A stretch of 64,000 bases of DNA from Reichenbachiella faecimaris. GTDB taxonomy: Bacteria > Bacteroidota > Bacteroidia > Cytophagales > Cyclobacteriaceae. The notes beneath the pieces are model-generated. The model saw only the letters and a list, made by a program, of their open reading frames with translations, made no database searches and was not told the origin of the DNA. The stretch spans positions 496,001-560,000 of the forward strand of contig NZ_FWYF01000003.1 in assembly GCF_900176375.1 (NCBI RefSeq), given 5' to 3'. A program made the translations under genes and the position numbers. This document shows, one piece after another, positions 17,158 through 26,171 of this stretch. Every line of letters begins with the position of its first letter. Position 1 is the stretch's first letter.

Positions 17158-17961
17158 TTAGGCTTGTTTGGTGATTTGCTTTGAAGGTGCTACGCCTTCT
17201 ATTTTTTTAAAAGATTTAAGAAAATGACTGTGGTCATAGAATCCTACCTGATGTGCAGCTTGAGAAATGGGATGGTGAGGTAGTAATGCTTTGGCCTTTT
17301 CTACTCGTATATTCCTGAGATACTGGAAGGGTGCGATGCCAAATTGTTTTTTAAACTGGCGTAAAAAATGATAAGGGCTTAAGTGACATACTTCTGCAAT
17401 TTGATTGAGCGTTAGATTTTTGTTGTAATGCTCATGCAAAAAATCTTGAGCCAATCTCAAGGGAATTTTTGATTGCGTCCCAGGCGATTTCTGGTGGTTA
17501 CTTGTCAACGTAATCAAGATTCCGGTAAGGTTACTTTCAAAACGCAAATGATTATTGTGCCTAAGGCTAGCAATTAATGAATTCATCATGTGCGTAATTT
17601 GAGCGCAATAAATAGGCTGTATGTCAAAATGAAAATCACCTTTACGAGGGATTTCATTTTTCTCATGAAATGAATGAATAAAGCTTTGATCCAAGCGAAT
17701 CGTATGAAATTTCAAATACTCATGGTTCAATGAATTGCCCGCATGCAATTCACCTGGATTGATCACCAGTAAGCCATTTTGACCTACTTTGTATTTTACT
17801 GATTCTGTGAAACCTTCATTTACTCCCTCCTCGATCAGCTGGATCGTATAGTGATCATGGAAATGTTTGGGAAATTGATGGTCTCGATAGGAGGTAGTAC
17901 TGATAGATACACCCTTAGGTAGTTGTTTTTGAAAGTACTGGGTGTGAATGATTTGAGCCAT
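17158..17961 (-). CDS. AraC-family transcriptional regulator
   Basis: The 267-residue protein has an N-terminal cupin-like sensing domain (HFHDHYTIQLIEEG is the histidine-rich metal/ligand region) and a C-terminal double helix-turn-helix of the AraC type: NLTLNQIAEVCHLSPYHFLRQFKKQFG is the first helix pair (about residues 175-205) and ISQAAHQVGFYDHSHFLKSFKK the second. The ATG at 17961 was taken; an in-frame TTG lies three codons earlier. It is 78 bp upstream of the PfpI gene on the same strand and probably regulates that operon. Confidence 0.88.
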   Translation of the reverse strand: MAQIIHTQYFQKQLPKGVSISTTSYRDHQFPKHFHDHYTIQLIEEGVNEGFTESVKYKVGQNGLLVINPGELHAGNSLNHEYLKFHTIRLDQSFIHSFHEKNEIPRKGDFHFDIQPIYCAQITHMMNSLIASLRHNNHLRFESNLTGILITLTSNHQKSPGTQSKIPLRLAQDFLHEHYNKNLTLNQIAEVCHLSPYHFLRQFKKQFGIAPFQYLRNIRVEKAKALLPHHPISQAAHQVGFYDHSHFLKSFKKIEGVAPSKQITKQA

Positions 17962-18010
17962 ATCTCTCAAACGTGTGATATCATGTCAAGTTTGACCGCT
18001 CATGTAATTG

Positions 18011-19558
18011 TCAAATCTCACTCAATCTAAGCAATGCCTTATCTTTAATAATGCTTTGAACGGGACGCCTTTCTATTTTGGACTCTAGCCAAGAGATAAT
18101 GTCGAAGTAGATAAATGCGCGTCGTTCGTATGGGTCTTTTGCAAGAGGTATGAGATTTTCACGCAAGGCACGAAAGCGCTTGACCAATTCTTCTTGCGTG
18201 ATATTGGTTTTCAATCGTACCAGGAAATTGAGGATGTATTTTTGATATAGGTGCAGGTCTTCTTTTTTCAACAAAAAACGGTAGGTAGATCGCACGTAAT
18301 ATTCGATCAATTCCATATTGTTCAGTTCGTAGTGAGCAATCAAATTGAGTATTCGCGCAAAGCCATGAATGTCCTCCCTCAAATCCACCTCCTTTGAATT
18401 TATGATTTGATTAAGCCAATAAATGGCCGTTTGATAATTGTCATTACCAAAATAAAGACAAGCCGTTTTGTAGAATAGAATCACTTTGGAGTGCATGTCG
18501 ATCTGACTGATAAACTGCTCCATACCAGGCTTGATGCGCTCCATTAATTTGACACCTCGTTCGAAATCCCCCATTAAAAACAAGCGATTAAACTCATGCA
18601 CGAACGTATACTTCAAAAGCTTCATTCTGATGTTCTCGTTCAGCTGTGCAGAAGGTAAATTATTGAGTGCTCTAAGCTCGCGGGTGGTCGCTTGAAACTC
18701 TCTATATTTCAAAAGTTTGTTTTGAGCTATCAATAGGTTGTTCAGGCTATTGATGTAGGCTTCTAGCATGGAGTTGATCAGGGCTTTATTTTTGTTGAAG
18801 AGATTCACCAATTTATTGGCATATTGAAATCCCTTCTCAAAATCTTGTAAGAAGAAGTAGTAGCCTGTATACAAATTGTACAAGCTGATTTTTTCACTGT
18901 TGGACAGTTCTTCTTCTACAAATACGGGCAAGGAAGCTGCAAATACATTTTGAATTTTGTTATAATCACTTTCGCTCCTTATAAAGCCAATTTTTTGGTA
19001 TAATGAATGAAGTTTTACTTGCAGGTTAGAAAAGGAATTGATGTTATTGATCCGATTGTTGACTCGTTGTACATCCGCAATAATATCATTGGTTCTTGCT
19101 ACATTTTCTTTTCCTGAAGTATGGAAAAGCACTTGTTTTTCCCACTTTAGTATTTCCAACTGCATTTCTAAATTACCACCCTTGACTGCTATTTTTTTCA
19201 CCTTTTTGATTACCTCAGCGCATTGTTTGTAGAGCCCCTTGTTAAACAAAATTTCTGCATGGTCGATCATGTCTCGAATTTTGATGTTGGGCAGGGTGTT
19301 GGAATTATAATCTCTGAGCGCATTTAGAATTTTGGTGTACAAATGGGCTTTCATATTTGAAAGCTGAGAAGGCTTAATTGTGGCATCCTTTTTTAGTACT
19401 TCATCATCATCAAAAACCGACTGACTTTCTATGATATTAAATAGCCTAGAGAATTTTTTTTCTTCAGCATTTACCATTGAGAGCTTAAAATAGCGCTTTT
19501 CACTTTTCTTTAGTGATTTGATCAAATGGAATAATGCGTCTGACCTCTCTTTAGACAT
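18011..19558 (-). CDS. All-helical TPR-like protein of unknown function
   Basis: The 515-residue protein has no signal peptide and no membrane segment. It is almost entirely helical, with repeated 30-40 residue helix pairs such as LFNKGLYKQCAEVIKKVKK, KISLYNLYTGYYFFLQDFEK and ACLYFGNDNYQTAIYWLNQI that resemble degenerate TPRs. The N-terminus (FHLIKSLKKSEKRYFK) is basic. Similar proteins occur singly in Cytophagales, but I know no function. It is divergent from leuA, with 134 bp between the starts. A possible promoter pair, TTG-N20-TAATTTTA, precedes it on the minus strand. Confidence 0.75.
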   Translation of the reverse strand: MSKERSDALFHLIKSLKKSEKRYFKLSMVNAEEKKFSRLFNIIESQSVFDDDEVLKKDATIKPSQLSNMKAHLYTKILNALRDYNSNTLPNIKIRDMIDHAEILFNKGLYKQCAEVIKKVKKIAVKGGNLEMQLEILKWEKQVLFHTSGKENVARTNDIIADVQRVNNRINNINSFSNLQVKLHSLYQKIGFIRSESDYNKIQNVFAASLPVFVEEELSNSEKISLYNLYTGYYFFLQDFEKGFQYANKLVNLFNKNKALINSMLEAYINSLNNLLIAQNKLLKYREFQATTRELRALNNLPSAQLNENIRMKLLKYTFVHEFNRLFLMGDFERGVKLMERIKPGMEQFISQIDMHSKVILFYKTACLYFGNDNYQTAIYWLNQIINSKEVDLREDIHGFARILNLIAHYELNNMELIEYYVRSTYRFLLKKEDLHLYQKYILNFLVRLKTNITQEELVKRFRALRENLIPLAKDPYERRAFIYFDIISWLESKIERRPVQSIIKDKALLRLSEI

Positions 19559-19671
19559 TGTAATTAAAATTATGTTTAATGAGCAATTAAGTCAATTAAT
19601 GAGTAAAAATACAATTTTTAGAAATCGTAATTAAATAAATAATAGGCATTTTTTAGCGAATTGTCGCTATT

Positions 19672-19679
19672 TAGTTTTG
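19672..19679 (+). promoter_or_regulatory. leuA -7 promoter box
   Basis: TAGTTTTG fits TAnnTTTG and ends 13 bp before the leuA ATG. The implied 5' leader is under 20 nt, so leuA itself has no room for an attenuator, unlike ilvE. Confidence 0.5.
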
Positions 19680-19692
19680 TAACCAGAATTAA

Positions 19693-20868
19693 ATGAGAAC
19701 TATGGACAATCGCATACACATATTCGATACAACACTACGTGATGGGGAACAAGTGCCAGGTTGCAGACTAGACACCAAAGGCAAACTCTTGATTGCCGAG
19801 CAATTAGAGCATCTTGGAGTAGACATCATAGAAGCTGGATTTCCTATTTCCAGCCCAGGTGATTTCGAATCTGTTTCAGAGATTTCAAAATTAGTAAAAG
19901 ATACAACCGTTTGTGGTTTGACCCGAGCAGTACAAAAAGATATAGAGTGCGCAGCTGAAGCACTGAAACATGCCAAGCGACCAAGAATCCATACGGGTAT
20001 TGGTACTTCTGATCAGCACGTGTTCACCAAAATCAAAACCACTAGAGAAGATATCATTGCCAGAAGTAAGCAAGCAGTCAAGTGGGCTAAAAATTTTGTA
20101 GATGATGTGGAGTTCTATGCAGAGGACGCCGGAAGAACGGAAAATGCCTTTTTGGCTCAAGTCATTGAAGCTGCTATTTCTGAAGGTGCTACTGTGGTCA
20201 ATATTCCTGATACTACAGGATATTGTCTGCCAGAGGAATATGGTGCTAAGATCAAGTACTTGATAGACAATGTAAAAGGAATTGAAAATGCGATCATTTC
20301 TACCCACTGTCACAATGATCTGGGTTTGGCTACAGCCAATTCGATAGCAGGTATCCAAAACGGTGCGCGTCAGATTGAATGTACCATCAATGGCATAGGA
20401 GAGAGGGCAGGCAACACTTCACTCGAAGAAGTAGTGATGATCATGCGCAAGCACAACTGGATGAAATCTGATACAGAGATAGATGCAACACGTTTGAATG
20501 CAATGTCAAGATTGGTTTCAGAAACCATGAGAATGCCTGTGCAGCCTAACAAGGCAATTGTGGGCAGCAATGCCTTTGCTCACTCTTCGGGTATTCACCA
20601 AGATGGAGTGATCAAAAATAGAGACAATTACGAAATCATTGACCCTGCAGAAGTGGGTGTAGATGAGTCTTCCATTGTGTTGACGGCAAGAAGTGGAAGG
20701 GCTGCATTGAACTACAGAGTGGAAAAACTCAATGTAAATCTTACCAAAGAAGAACTAGAAAAAGTCTATCACGAATTCTTGAAGGTGGCAGACAAACATG
20801 ATGTAGTGGATGACAAATTGCTTAAAAGCATGTTGAGCGAGTATTTGATGACTAATGTAGAAATGTAG
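19693..20868 (+). CDS. leuA: 2-Isopropylmalate synthase lacking the C-terminal regulatory domain
   Basis: LeuA condenses 2-ketoisovalerate with acetyl-CoA, the first leucine step. The 391-residue protein has the HMGL-like barrel: [13 protein letters not shown] at the start (metal Asp and catalytic Arg), [15 protein letters not shown] (metal histidines), [17 protein letters not shown], and [12 protein letters not shown]. It stops after the linker domain; the LeuA allosteric domain that makes other family members about 510-550 residues long is missing, so leucine feedback should not act on this copy. A second homologue with that domain lies at 23119. The start may be the ATG at 19693 or the one at 19702. 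Confidence 0.93.
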   Translation: MRTMDNRIHIFDTTLRDGEQVPGCRLDTKGKLLIAEQLEHLGVDIIEAGFPISSPGDFESVSEISKLVKDTTVCGLTRAVQKDIECAAEALKHAKRPRIHTGIGTSDQHVFTKIKTTREDIIARSKQAVKWAKNFVDDVEFYAEDAGRTENAFLAQVIEAAISEGATVVNIPDTTGYCLPEEYGAKIKYLIDNVKGIENAIISTHCHNDLGLATANSIAGIQNGARQIECTINGIGERAGNTSLEEVVMIMRKHNWMKSDTEIDATRLNAMSRLVSETMRMPVQPNKAIVGSNAFAHSSGIHQDGVIKNRDNYEIIDPAEVGVDESSIVLTARSGRAALNYRVEKLNVNLTKEELEKVYHEFLKVADKHDVVDDKLLKSMLSEYLMTNVEM

Positions 20869-20871
20869 CAG

Positions 20872-21042
20872 ATGGATAATTACAACAATAAAAATAACCC
20901 AGAAAAAGAAAATCAACAGTTGGAAGCCTTACAAGAGGAGTTTGAAATGGACAAAAAGGCATTGAATGCCAGAGTCTTTTTGGCTTCATCACAATGTAGG
21001 GGAACCAACGAGAACTTTTTGTATGCCTTTGGCTGCGAATAA
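20872..21042 (+). CDS. Possible small protein between leuA and leuC
   Basis: A 56-codon frame starts with ATG 3 bp after the leuA stop codon. The product is hydrophilic: an Asn/Lys/Glu/Gln-rich first half, then a short mixed region with SSQCRGTNENFLYAFGC and two cysteines near the end. I recognise no family. It is followed at once by an intrinsic terminator, so leuA and this frame may form a short transcript. It may also be only a spacer between leuA and leuC. Confidence 0.35.
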   Translation: MDNYNNKNNPEKENQQLEALQEEFEMDKKALNARVFLASSQCRGTNENFLYAFGCE

Positions 21043-21056
21043 AAATTAGGGTAAAC

Positions 21057-21082
21057 GTCATTCAGCAATGAATGGCTTTTTT
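21057..21082 (+). terminator. Intrinsic terminator between leuA and leuC
   Basis: GTCATTCA and TGAATGGC pair around GCAA and are followed by six T residues at 21077-21082. It stands 33 bp before the leuC GTG start, so leuCD-leuA2-leuB expression would depend on read-through or on a promoter I could not find. It could reset the ratio of leuA to the rest of the operon. Confidence 0.6.
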
Positions 21083-21114
21083 AATAAGTAATTAATTAGA
21101 GAATTAGATTAAAC

Positions 21115-22521
21115 GTGGAAGCAAAAACATTATTTGATAAAATCTGGGATGCTCATGTGGTGAGCGAGATCGAGGGGGGGCCAAGTGCCATATATATTGA
21201 TTGTCATTTGATTCACGAAGTGACGAGTCCACAGGCTTTTGCAGGAATTGAGAAAAGAGGTGTGCCAGTGTTTAGACCAGATCAAACATTCGCGACACCT
21301 GATCACAACGTGCCAACTGAAAATCAACACCTACCAATTCAAGATGCTTTATCAAAATTTCAGGTAGATAAACTGACTGAAAATTGTGAAAAGCATGGCG
21401 TGTCACTATATGGATTGAATCACCCTTACCAGGGTGTGGTGCACGTGGTAGGGCCGCAATTGGGATTGACTCAGCCAGGCATGACGATCGTATGTGGTGA
21501 TAGCCACACTTCTACGCATGGCGCTTTTGGTGCGATTGCTTTTGGTATTGGAACCAGCGAGGTAGAAATGGTTCTGGCTTCTCAGTGTATCATGCAGCCT
21601 AAGCCTAAGAAAATGAGAATCACCGTAAATGGTGATTTGGGAGCGGGTGTTACAGCCAAAGATTTAGTGCTTTACATCATTTCAAAAGTGACTGCTGGTG
21701 GCGGAACAGGCTACTTCATTGAGTATGCAGGCTCAGCCTTCGAAAAGCTTTCTATGGAAGGCAGAATGACGGTTTGTAACATGAGTATTGAAATGGGCGC
21801 CAGAGGCGGATTGATTGCTCCAGACGAAACTACCTTCGAATATGTCAGAGGAAGAGAAAATGCACCTAAGGGTGCTGATTTCGACAGGGCTGTTGAAGAA
21901 TGGAGAAAATTGAAAACTGATGATGGTGCTGTATTCGATAAGGAATTGGAATTCGATGCAGCAGACATCGAGCCTATGATCACGTATGGGACTAACCCAG
22001 GTATGGGCACGAAGATCAAATCTTCTATTCCAGCATTGTCTGAGATTGAAAAGTCTGAACAGGAGTCATTCCAAAAGTCTATGAACTATATGGGATTCTC
22101 TGATGGAGATGTATTGGTAGGCAAGCCAATAGACTATGTCTTCGTTGGTAGCTGTACAAATGGACGTATTGAGGATTTAAGAGAAGTTGCGGCCTTTGTG
22201 AAAGGCAAGCAAAAAGCTGAAAACATTACGGCTTGGATTGTGCCAGGTTCTAAACAAGTGGAGAAACAAGCACAGGAAGAAGGTTTGGTAGAAGTACTAG
22301 AAGAGGCAGGTTTCAAATTGAGACAGCCAGGTTGTTCGGCTTGTTTGGCCATGAATGATGATAAGGTGCCAAAAGGGAAATACGCAGTTTCTACCTCAAA
22401 CAGAAACTTTGAAGGTCGACAAGGGCCAGGCTCTCGAACCTTATTGGCTAGCCCATTGACTGCAGCAGCAGTAGCTGTTGCCGGGAAAATTGTAGATCCT
22501 CGTGAACCTGTAAACGTTTAA
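21115..22521 (+). CDS. leuC: 3-Isopropylmalate dehydratase large subunit
   Basis: LeuC carries the [4Fe-4S] cluster of isopropylmalate isomerase and works with LeuD. The 468-residue protein has the aconitase-fold blocks [26 protein letters not shown] and [12 protein letters not shown], and the three cluster cysteines at about 347 (GSCTNGR), 407 and 410 ([10 protein letters not shown]). The GTG at 21115 gives the usual N-terminus. The gene is 4 bp from leuD. Confidence 0.97.
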   Translation: MEAKTLFDKIWDAHVVSEIEGGPSAIYIDCHLIHEVTSPQAFAGIEKRGVPVFRPDQTFATPDHNVPTENQHLPIQDALSKFQVDKLTENCEKHGVSLYGLNHPYQGVVHVVGPQLGLTQPGMTIVCGDSHTSTHGAFGAIAFGIGTSEVEMVLASQCIMQPKPKKMRITVNGDLGAGVTAKDLVLYIISKVTAGGGTGYFIEYAGSAFEKLSMEGRMTVCNMSIEMGARGGLIAPDETTFEYVRGRENAPKGADFDRAVEEWRKLKTDDGAVFDKELEFDAADIEPMITYGTNPGMGTKIKSSIPALSEIEKSEQESFQKSMNYMGFSDGDVLVGKPIDYVFVGSCTNGRIEDLREVAAFVKGKQKAENITAWIVPGSKQVEKQAQEEGLVEVLEEAGFKLRQPGCSACLAMNDDKVPKGKYAVSTSNRNFEGRQGPGSRTLLASPLTAAAVAVAGKIVDPREPVNV

Positions 22522-22525
22522 TCAG

Positions 22526-23119
22526 ATGGCATTAGAAAAATTCGAAAAAATAAATTCATCGGCAGTTCCAGTAGCTACCGAAAATGTAGATACAGATCAA
22601 ATCATACCAGCAAGATTCTTGAAGGCAACGACCAGAGAGGGTTTTGGTGAAAACCTTTTCCGTGATTGGAGATACGATGGAGATGGAAATGAAATTCCAG
22701 ACTTTCCATTGAATGACAAGAAATACTCAGGTACCATCTTGGTCGCTGGAAAAAACTTTGGTTGCGGATCGAGTCGTGAGCACGCTGCTTGGGCAGTTCA
22801 TGATTATGGATTCAAAGTAGTAGTATCTAGCTTCTTCGCAGATATTTTTAGAAACAACTGCCTGAACAATGGCGTGTTGCCAGTTCAAGTTTCAACTGAA
22901 TTTGCAGAAAAAGTATTTGCTGCAATTGCAGCCGATCCTAAGACACAATTTGAAGCAGATCTAGATACACAGACATTCACTATTTCTTCTACAGGTGATT
23001 CGACTTCGTTCGAAATCAGTCCATACAAGAAAGAGTGTTTGCAAAATGGATACGACGATATTGATTATCTAATCTCTCTAAGAGATAAAATAGAAGCATA
23101 CGAAGTAGCGCGAGCTTAA
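22526..23119 (+). CDS. leuD: 3-Isopropylmalate dehydratase small subunit
   Basis: The 197-residue swivelling-domain partner of LeuC shows [13 protein letters not shown] near the start and [16 protein letters not shown], where the substrate-binding loop lies, around residues 75-92. It overlaps the start of the next gene by one base (TAATG), which indicates tight coupling in the leuCD-leuA2-leuB unit. Confidence 0.97.
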   Translation: MALEKFEKINSSAVPVATENVDTDQIIPARFLKATTREGFGENLFRDWRYDGDGNEIPDFPLNDKKYSGTILVAGKNFGCGSSREHAAWAVHDYGFKVVVSSFFADIFRNNCLNNGVLPVQVSTEFAEKVFAAIAADPKTQFEADLDTQTFTISSTGDSTSFEISPYKKECLQNGYDDIDYLISLRDKIEAYEVARA

Positions 23120-24654
23120 TGAAAGTAGAAATCCTAGATACTACCCTTCGAGATGGCGAACAAACGTCTGGTGTAGCTTTTACTGAAAGTGAAAAGCTAA
23201 CCCTCGCCCAACTTATCATAGATGAGCTGGGCGTGGATCGTTTGGAGATTGCCTCTGCACGTGTGTCAGAAGGTGAATATCGTGGAGCTCAACATATATT
23301 GGATTGGGCGAATAGCCATGGACACGGTCACAAAATCGAAATTCTTGGTTTTGTAGATGATGGCAAATCATTGGACTGGATTAAAGAAGCCAACGGGCAG
23401 GTGATGAACCTGTTGACCAAAGGCTCTTTGAAGCATTGCCAGGCGCAATTGAGGAAGACACCTGAAGAGCACTTGGCAAATATTGCTGAAACTATAGCCT
23501 ACGCAGACGAATTAGGAATAGCCGTCAATGTCTATCTCGAAGATTGGTCTAATGGCATGATCGATTCTCCAGAGTATGTCTACCAAATGGTAGAAGGTCT
23601 GCAAAAAACCAGTGCGAAAAGAATCATGCTACCAGATACGTTGGGCGTACTCAATCATCAAGATGTCAGGAAGTATTGTTCAGAAATGGTGAAACGTTTC
23701 CCAAATGTTCATTTCGACTTTCATGCCCACAATGATTATGATCTTTCTGTAGCCAATGTATTTGAAGCATTGAAAGCTGGAATGAGAGGCATTCATACGA
23801 CATTGAATGGATTGGGAGAAAGAGCTGGAAATGTGCCGCTATCAAGTGTAGTGGGTATCATGAAAGATCACCTCCACTTAGAAGTGAATCTGGATGAAAC
23901 CAAGCTATACAAAGTAAGTAAGGTAGTGGAAGCCTTTTCTGGCGTGCGAATTCCAGCCAACAAACCATTAATTGGTGAATTTGTTTTTACACAAACTTCT
24001 GGCGTGCACGCAGATGGAGACAGCAAAGACAATTTATACCAGACGGCCTTAGAGCCCACTCGATTTGGAAGGTCATACACTTATGCCTTGGGCAAACTTT
24101 CGGGCAAGTCCAACATTCTAAAAAATTTGGAAGAGTTAGGTATCCAATTGTCCAATGATGAGACAAAAAAAGTCACTGAGCGAATCATTGAGTTGGGCGA
24201 CAAAAAGGAAAGCATCACGCAGGAGGATTTGCCATTTATTGTCAATGACGTGTTGGGCAATTCAGTTTCTGATCCTACAGTTGAGATTTTAAATTATTCA
24301 CTGTCAGTGGCAAAAGGATTGAAGCCCTCGGCCACCATTTCGGTAAGTCTTGACGGTATTGTGCAAGAAGAAACAGCACCTGGTGACGGGCAATATGATG
24401 CATTCATGAATGCGTTATTGAAGATCTACGCTACAGTAGGAAGAACCTTCCCGAAGTTGGTGGATTACGAAGTAAGAATACCACCTGGAGGCAATACTGA
24501 CGCATTGGTGATGACGACTATTTCATGGAATTGGAATGGAAAAATATTGAAAACCAAAGGGCTAGACCCTGACCAAACCGTGGCGGCTATTAAGGCGACC
24601 ACACGAATGTTGAACATAGTAGAAAGTAAAGAAGTAAAAGAATATGCAGTTTAA
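23119..24654 (+). CDS. Isopropylmalate/citramalate synthase homologue with regulatory domain
   Basis: The 511-residue protein is a second member of the LeuA family. It has [16 protein letters not shown], a [14 protein letters not shown] metal site, [16 protein letters not shown] and [14 protein letters not shown], then an extra C-terminal domain of about 125 residues (from about [10 protein letters not shown] to [17 protein letters not shown]) that fits the LeuA allosteric dimerisation domain. It may be a leucine-regulated isopropylmalate synthase, or a citramalate synthase (CimA) that makes 2-oxobutyrate precursors from pyruvate. The sequence alone does not decide. It overlaps leuB by 11 bp. 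Confidence 0.85.
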   Translation: MKVEILDTTLRDGEQTSGVAFTESEKLTLAQLIIDELGVDRLEIASARVSEGEYRGAQHILDWANSHGHGHKIEILGFVDDGKSLDWIKEANGQVMNLLTKGSLKHCQAQLRKTPEEHLANIAETIAYADELGIAVNVYLEDWSNGMIDSPEYVYQMVEGLQKTSAKRIMLPDTLGVLNHQDVRKYCSEMVKRFPNVHFDFHAHNDYDLSVANVFEALKAGMRGIHTTLNGLGERAGNVPLSSVVGIMKDHLHLEVNLDETKLYKVSKVVEAFSGVRIPANKPLIGEFVFTQTSGVHADGDSKDNLYQTALEPTRFGRSYTYALGKLSGKSNILKNLEELGIQLSNDETKKVTERIIELGDKKESITQEDLPFIVNDVLGNSVSDPTVEILNYSLSVAKGLKPSATISVSLDGIVQEETAPGDGQYDAFMNALLKIYATVGRTFPKLVDYEVRIPPGGNTDALVMTTISWNWNGKILKTKGLDPDQTVAAIKATTRMLNIVESKEVKEYAV

Positions 24655-25726
24655 AATAGCTACCCTTCCTGGAGACGGAATCGGACCTGAAATAGTAGAA
24701 CAGGCAGTCAAAGCCATGAAATCAGTGGGAGAGGTATTCAACCATGAGTTTGATTTTCAGTACGCAGAAGTAGGTGCTTCAGCGATTGATAAAGTAGGAG
24801 AGCCGTATCCAGAAGCTACACACAATCTATGTATGGAGTCAGATGCCGTGCTATTTGGTGCTATAGGCGACCCTAAATATGACAACGATCCATCTGCTAA
24901 AGTTCGTCCAGAACAAGGTTTGTTGAAAATGAGAAAATTGTTGGGCTTGTATGCCAACATCCGTCCGGTAGTGACTTTTCCTTCCTTGAACTACAAGTCT
25001 CCGTTGAAAGAAGAAATTGTTGAAGGTTCTGATTTTGTTGTAATTCGTGAGTTGACTGGTGGCATCTACTTTGGAGAGCCAAGAGGTAGATCTGAAGATG
25101 GAAATACTGCTTTTGATACTTGTGTTTACAAAAGAGAAGAGGTCGAAAGAATCTTGGAATTGGCGTACGAATATGCGGCTAAGAGAAGAAAACATTTGAC
25201 GGTAGTTGACAAAGCTAATGTTTTGGGAACCTCAAGGTTGTGGAGAGAAGTAGCTCAGAAAATGGAGAAAGAACACGCGGATATCCAGACAGAATATATG
25301 TTCGTGGATAACGCAGCCATGCAGTTGATTCAATGGCCAAAGAAATTTGACGTGATGGTCACTGAGAATATGTTTGGTGATATTCTTTCTGATGAAGCAA
25401 GTGTGATTACAGGCTCTATGGGCTTGTTGCCATCGGCTTCAGTAGGGGTGCATACTTCAGTGTTTGAGCCGATCCACGGATCATATCCTCAGGCCACTGG
25501 AAAGAACATCGCGAATCCTATTGCTACTATTCTTTCAGCGGCTATGTTGTTAGAATCATTGGATCTGATGAAGGAAGCAGAAGCGATAAGAAATGCAGTA
25601 AATCAAGTAATCGAAGAGAGCTACTTGACAGAAGATTTGAATAGTGACAATGCAAAATCTACTACAGAGGTAGGAGATAAAATAGCCGAACTGATTCGTG
25701 CAAATAGCACAGTATTAGAAGGTTAG
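24644..25726 (+). CDS. leuB: 3-Isopropylmalate dehydrogenase
   Basis: LeuB oxidatively decarboxylates 3-isopropylmalate using NAD. The 360-residue protein begins [13 protein letters not shown] and contains [14 protein letters not shown] with the catalytic region, VDKANVL (catalytic lysine), [19 protein letters not shown] (metal aspartates) and [18 protein letters not shown]. It is the last gene of the leu operon; the first ilv attenuator lies 85 bp downstream and its terminator probably also ends leu transcripts. Confidence 0.96.
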   Translation: MQFKIATLPGDGIGPEIVEQAVKAMKSVGEVFNHEFDFQYAEVGASAIDKVGEPYPEATHNLCMESDAVLFGAIGDPKYDNDPSAKVRPEQGLLKMRKLLGLYANIRPVVTFPSLNYKSPLKEEIVEGSDFVVIRELTGGIYFGEPRGRSEDGNTAFDTCVYKREEVERILELAYEYAAKRRKHLTVVDKANVLGTSRLWREVAQKMEKEHADIQTEYMFVDNAAMQLIQWPKKFDVMVTENMFGDILSDEASVITGSMGLLPSASVGVHTSVFEPIHGSYPQATGKNIANPIATILSAAMLLESLDLMKEAEAIRNAVNQVIEESYLTEDLNSDNAKSTTEVGDKIAELIRANSTVLEG

Positions 25727-25781
25727 ATAAAATAGTATCAAAAATTGACTAAAATGCTAGGATGATGAAAATGAAATGTTC

Positions 25782-25789
25782 TACCTTTG
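25782..25789 (+). promoter_or_regulatory. -7 promoter box for the ilv leader region
   Basis: TACCTTTG is an exact TAnnTTTG match, 21 bp upstream of the first leader-peptide ATG. A transcript starting just after it would carry both leader peptides and both terminators before ilvE. No clear -33 element was seen. Confidence 0.5.
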
Positions 25790-25810
25790 GAATTCGAAAG
25801 AACAACAAAA

Positions 25811-25879
25811 ATGAAGAACATTATTGTCATAGCATTAGCGATTATTACTGAGGTCACAGTCACCTCAGGTCGGGAATGA
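25811..25879 (+). CDS. Leader peptide 1 of the ilv operon (22 aa)
   Basis: A 22-codon frame, too short for routine gene calling, reads MKNIIVIALAIITEVTV then a short polar end. Nine codons are Ile, Val or Leu (five Ile, three GTC Val, one Leu) and three are Thr. Its stop codon overlaps the 5' strand of an antiterminator (GGGAATGA, 25872-25879) that can pair with TCATTCCC in the terminator stem at 25912-25919. This is the classical arrangement for translation-coupled attenuation: stalled ribosomes allow read-through, and ribosomes reaching the stop free the terminator to form. Confidence 0.8.
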   Translation: MKNIIVIALAIITEVTVTSGRE

Positions 25880-25939
25880 TATGCAATAGTATAAAACGAT
25901 ATTCTAAAGCGTCATTCCCAACAGGATGGCGCTTTTTTT
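25848..25939 (+). promoter_or_regulatory. Transcription attenuator 1 (pause hairpin, antiterminator, terminator)
   Basis: Hairpin CTGAGGT/ACCTCAG (25848-25854 with 25862-25868) lies in the leader frame. Antiterminator: GGGAATGA (25872-25879) with TCATTCCC (25912-25919). Terminator: AAGCGTCATTCC with GGATGGCGCTT and seven T residues, 25907-25939. The terminator 5' arm and the antiterminator 3' arm share the same bases, so the two folds exclude each other. Confidence 0.78.
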
Positions 25940-25953
25940 ATGTGTGCGCCGAA

Positions 25954-25971
25954 GTGAATTGAGAAATTCAC
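25954..25971 (+). other. Hairpin just before leader peptide 2
   Basis: GTGAATT and AATTCAC pair perfectly around a GAGA tetraloop. It ends directly at the GGAGGA sequence (25972-25977) that may be the ribosome binding site of leader 2, so it could tune translation of that leader. Confidence 0.45.
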
Positions 25972-25987
25972 GGAGGATTATACCCAA

Positions 25988-26065
25988 ATGTTGACCCAAA
26001 AAATGATAACGACTATTGTCACAGTATTAGCCATCGTGATTATTACCATTATTGGTGATACGTGA
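25988..26065 (+). CDS. Leader peptide 2 of the ilv-thr cluster (25 aa)
   Basis: A 25-codon frame starts at an ATG 10 bp after GGAGGA (another in-frame ATG is at 26003). It contains the run MITTIVTVLAIVIITIIG. Of 25 codons seven are Ile, three Val, two Leu and six Thr. The stop overlaps GAGAGAGG (26064-26071), which can pair with CCTTTCTC at 26098-26105, the 5' arm of a second terminator. The Thr content fits the downstream ilvA and thrABC genes as well as ilvEDBN. It has the same logic as leader 1, in tandem with it. Confidence 0.82.
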   Translation: MLTQKMITTIVTVLAIVIITIIGDT

Positions 26066-26125
26066 GAGAGGTATATAAGAACTAAATGATTCTAAAGCCT
26101 TTCTCCAATGAGAAAGGTTTTTTTT
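26064..26125 (+). promoter_or_regulatory. Transcription attenuator 2 with strong terminator
   Basis: Terminator: CCTTTCTC (26098-26105) with GAGAAAGG (26110-26117) around CAAT, extended outward by AAAG/TTTT, then an eight-T tract. Antiterminator: GAGAGAGG (26064-26071) with the same CCTTTCTC arm. The terminator ends 46 bp before the ilvE ATG. Confidence 0.82.
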
Positions 26126-26171
26126 ATGACAAGAATCGAACAAAAGAAATTATTAACTAAAGAGATAGACT

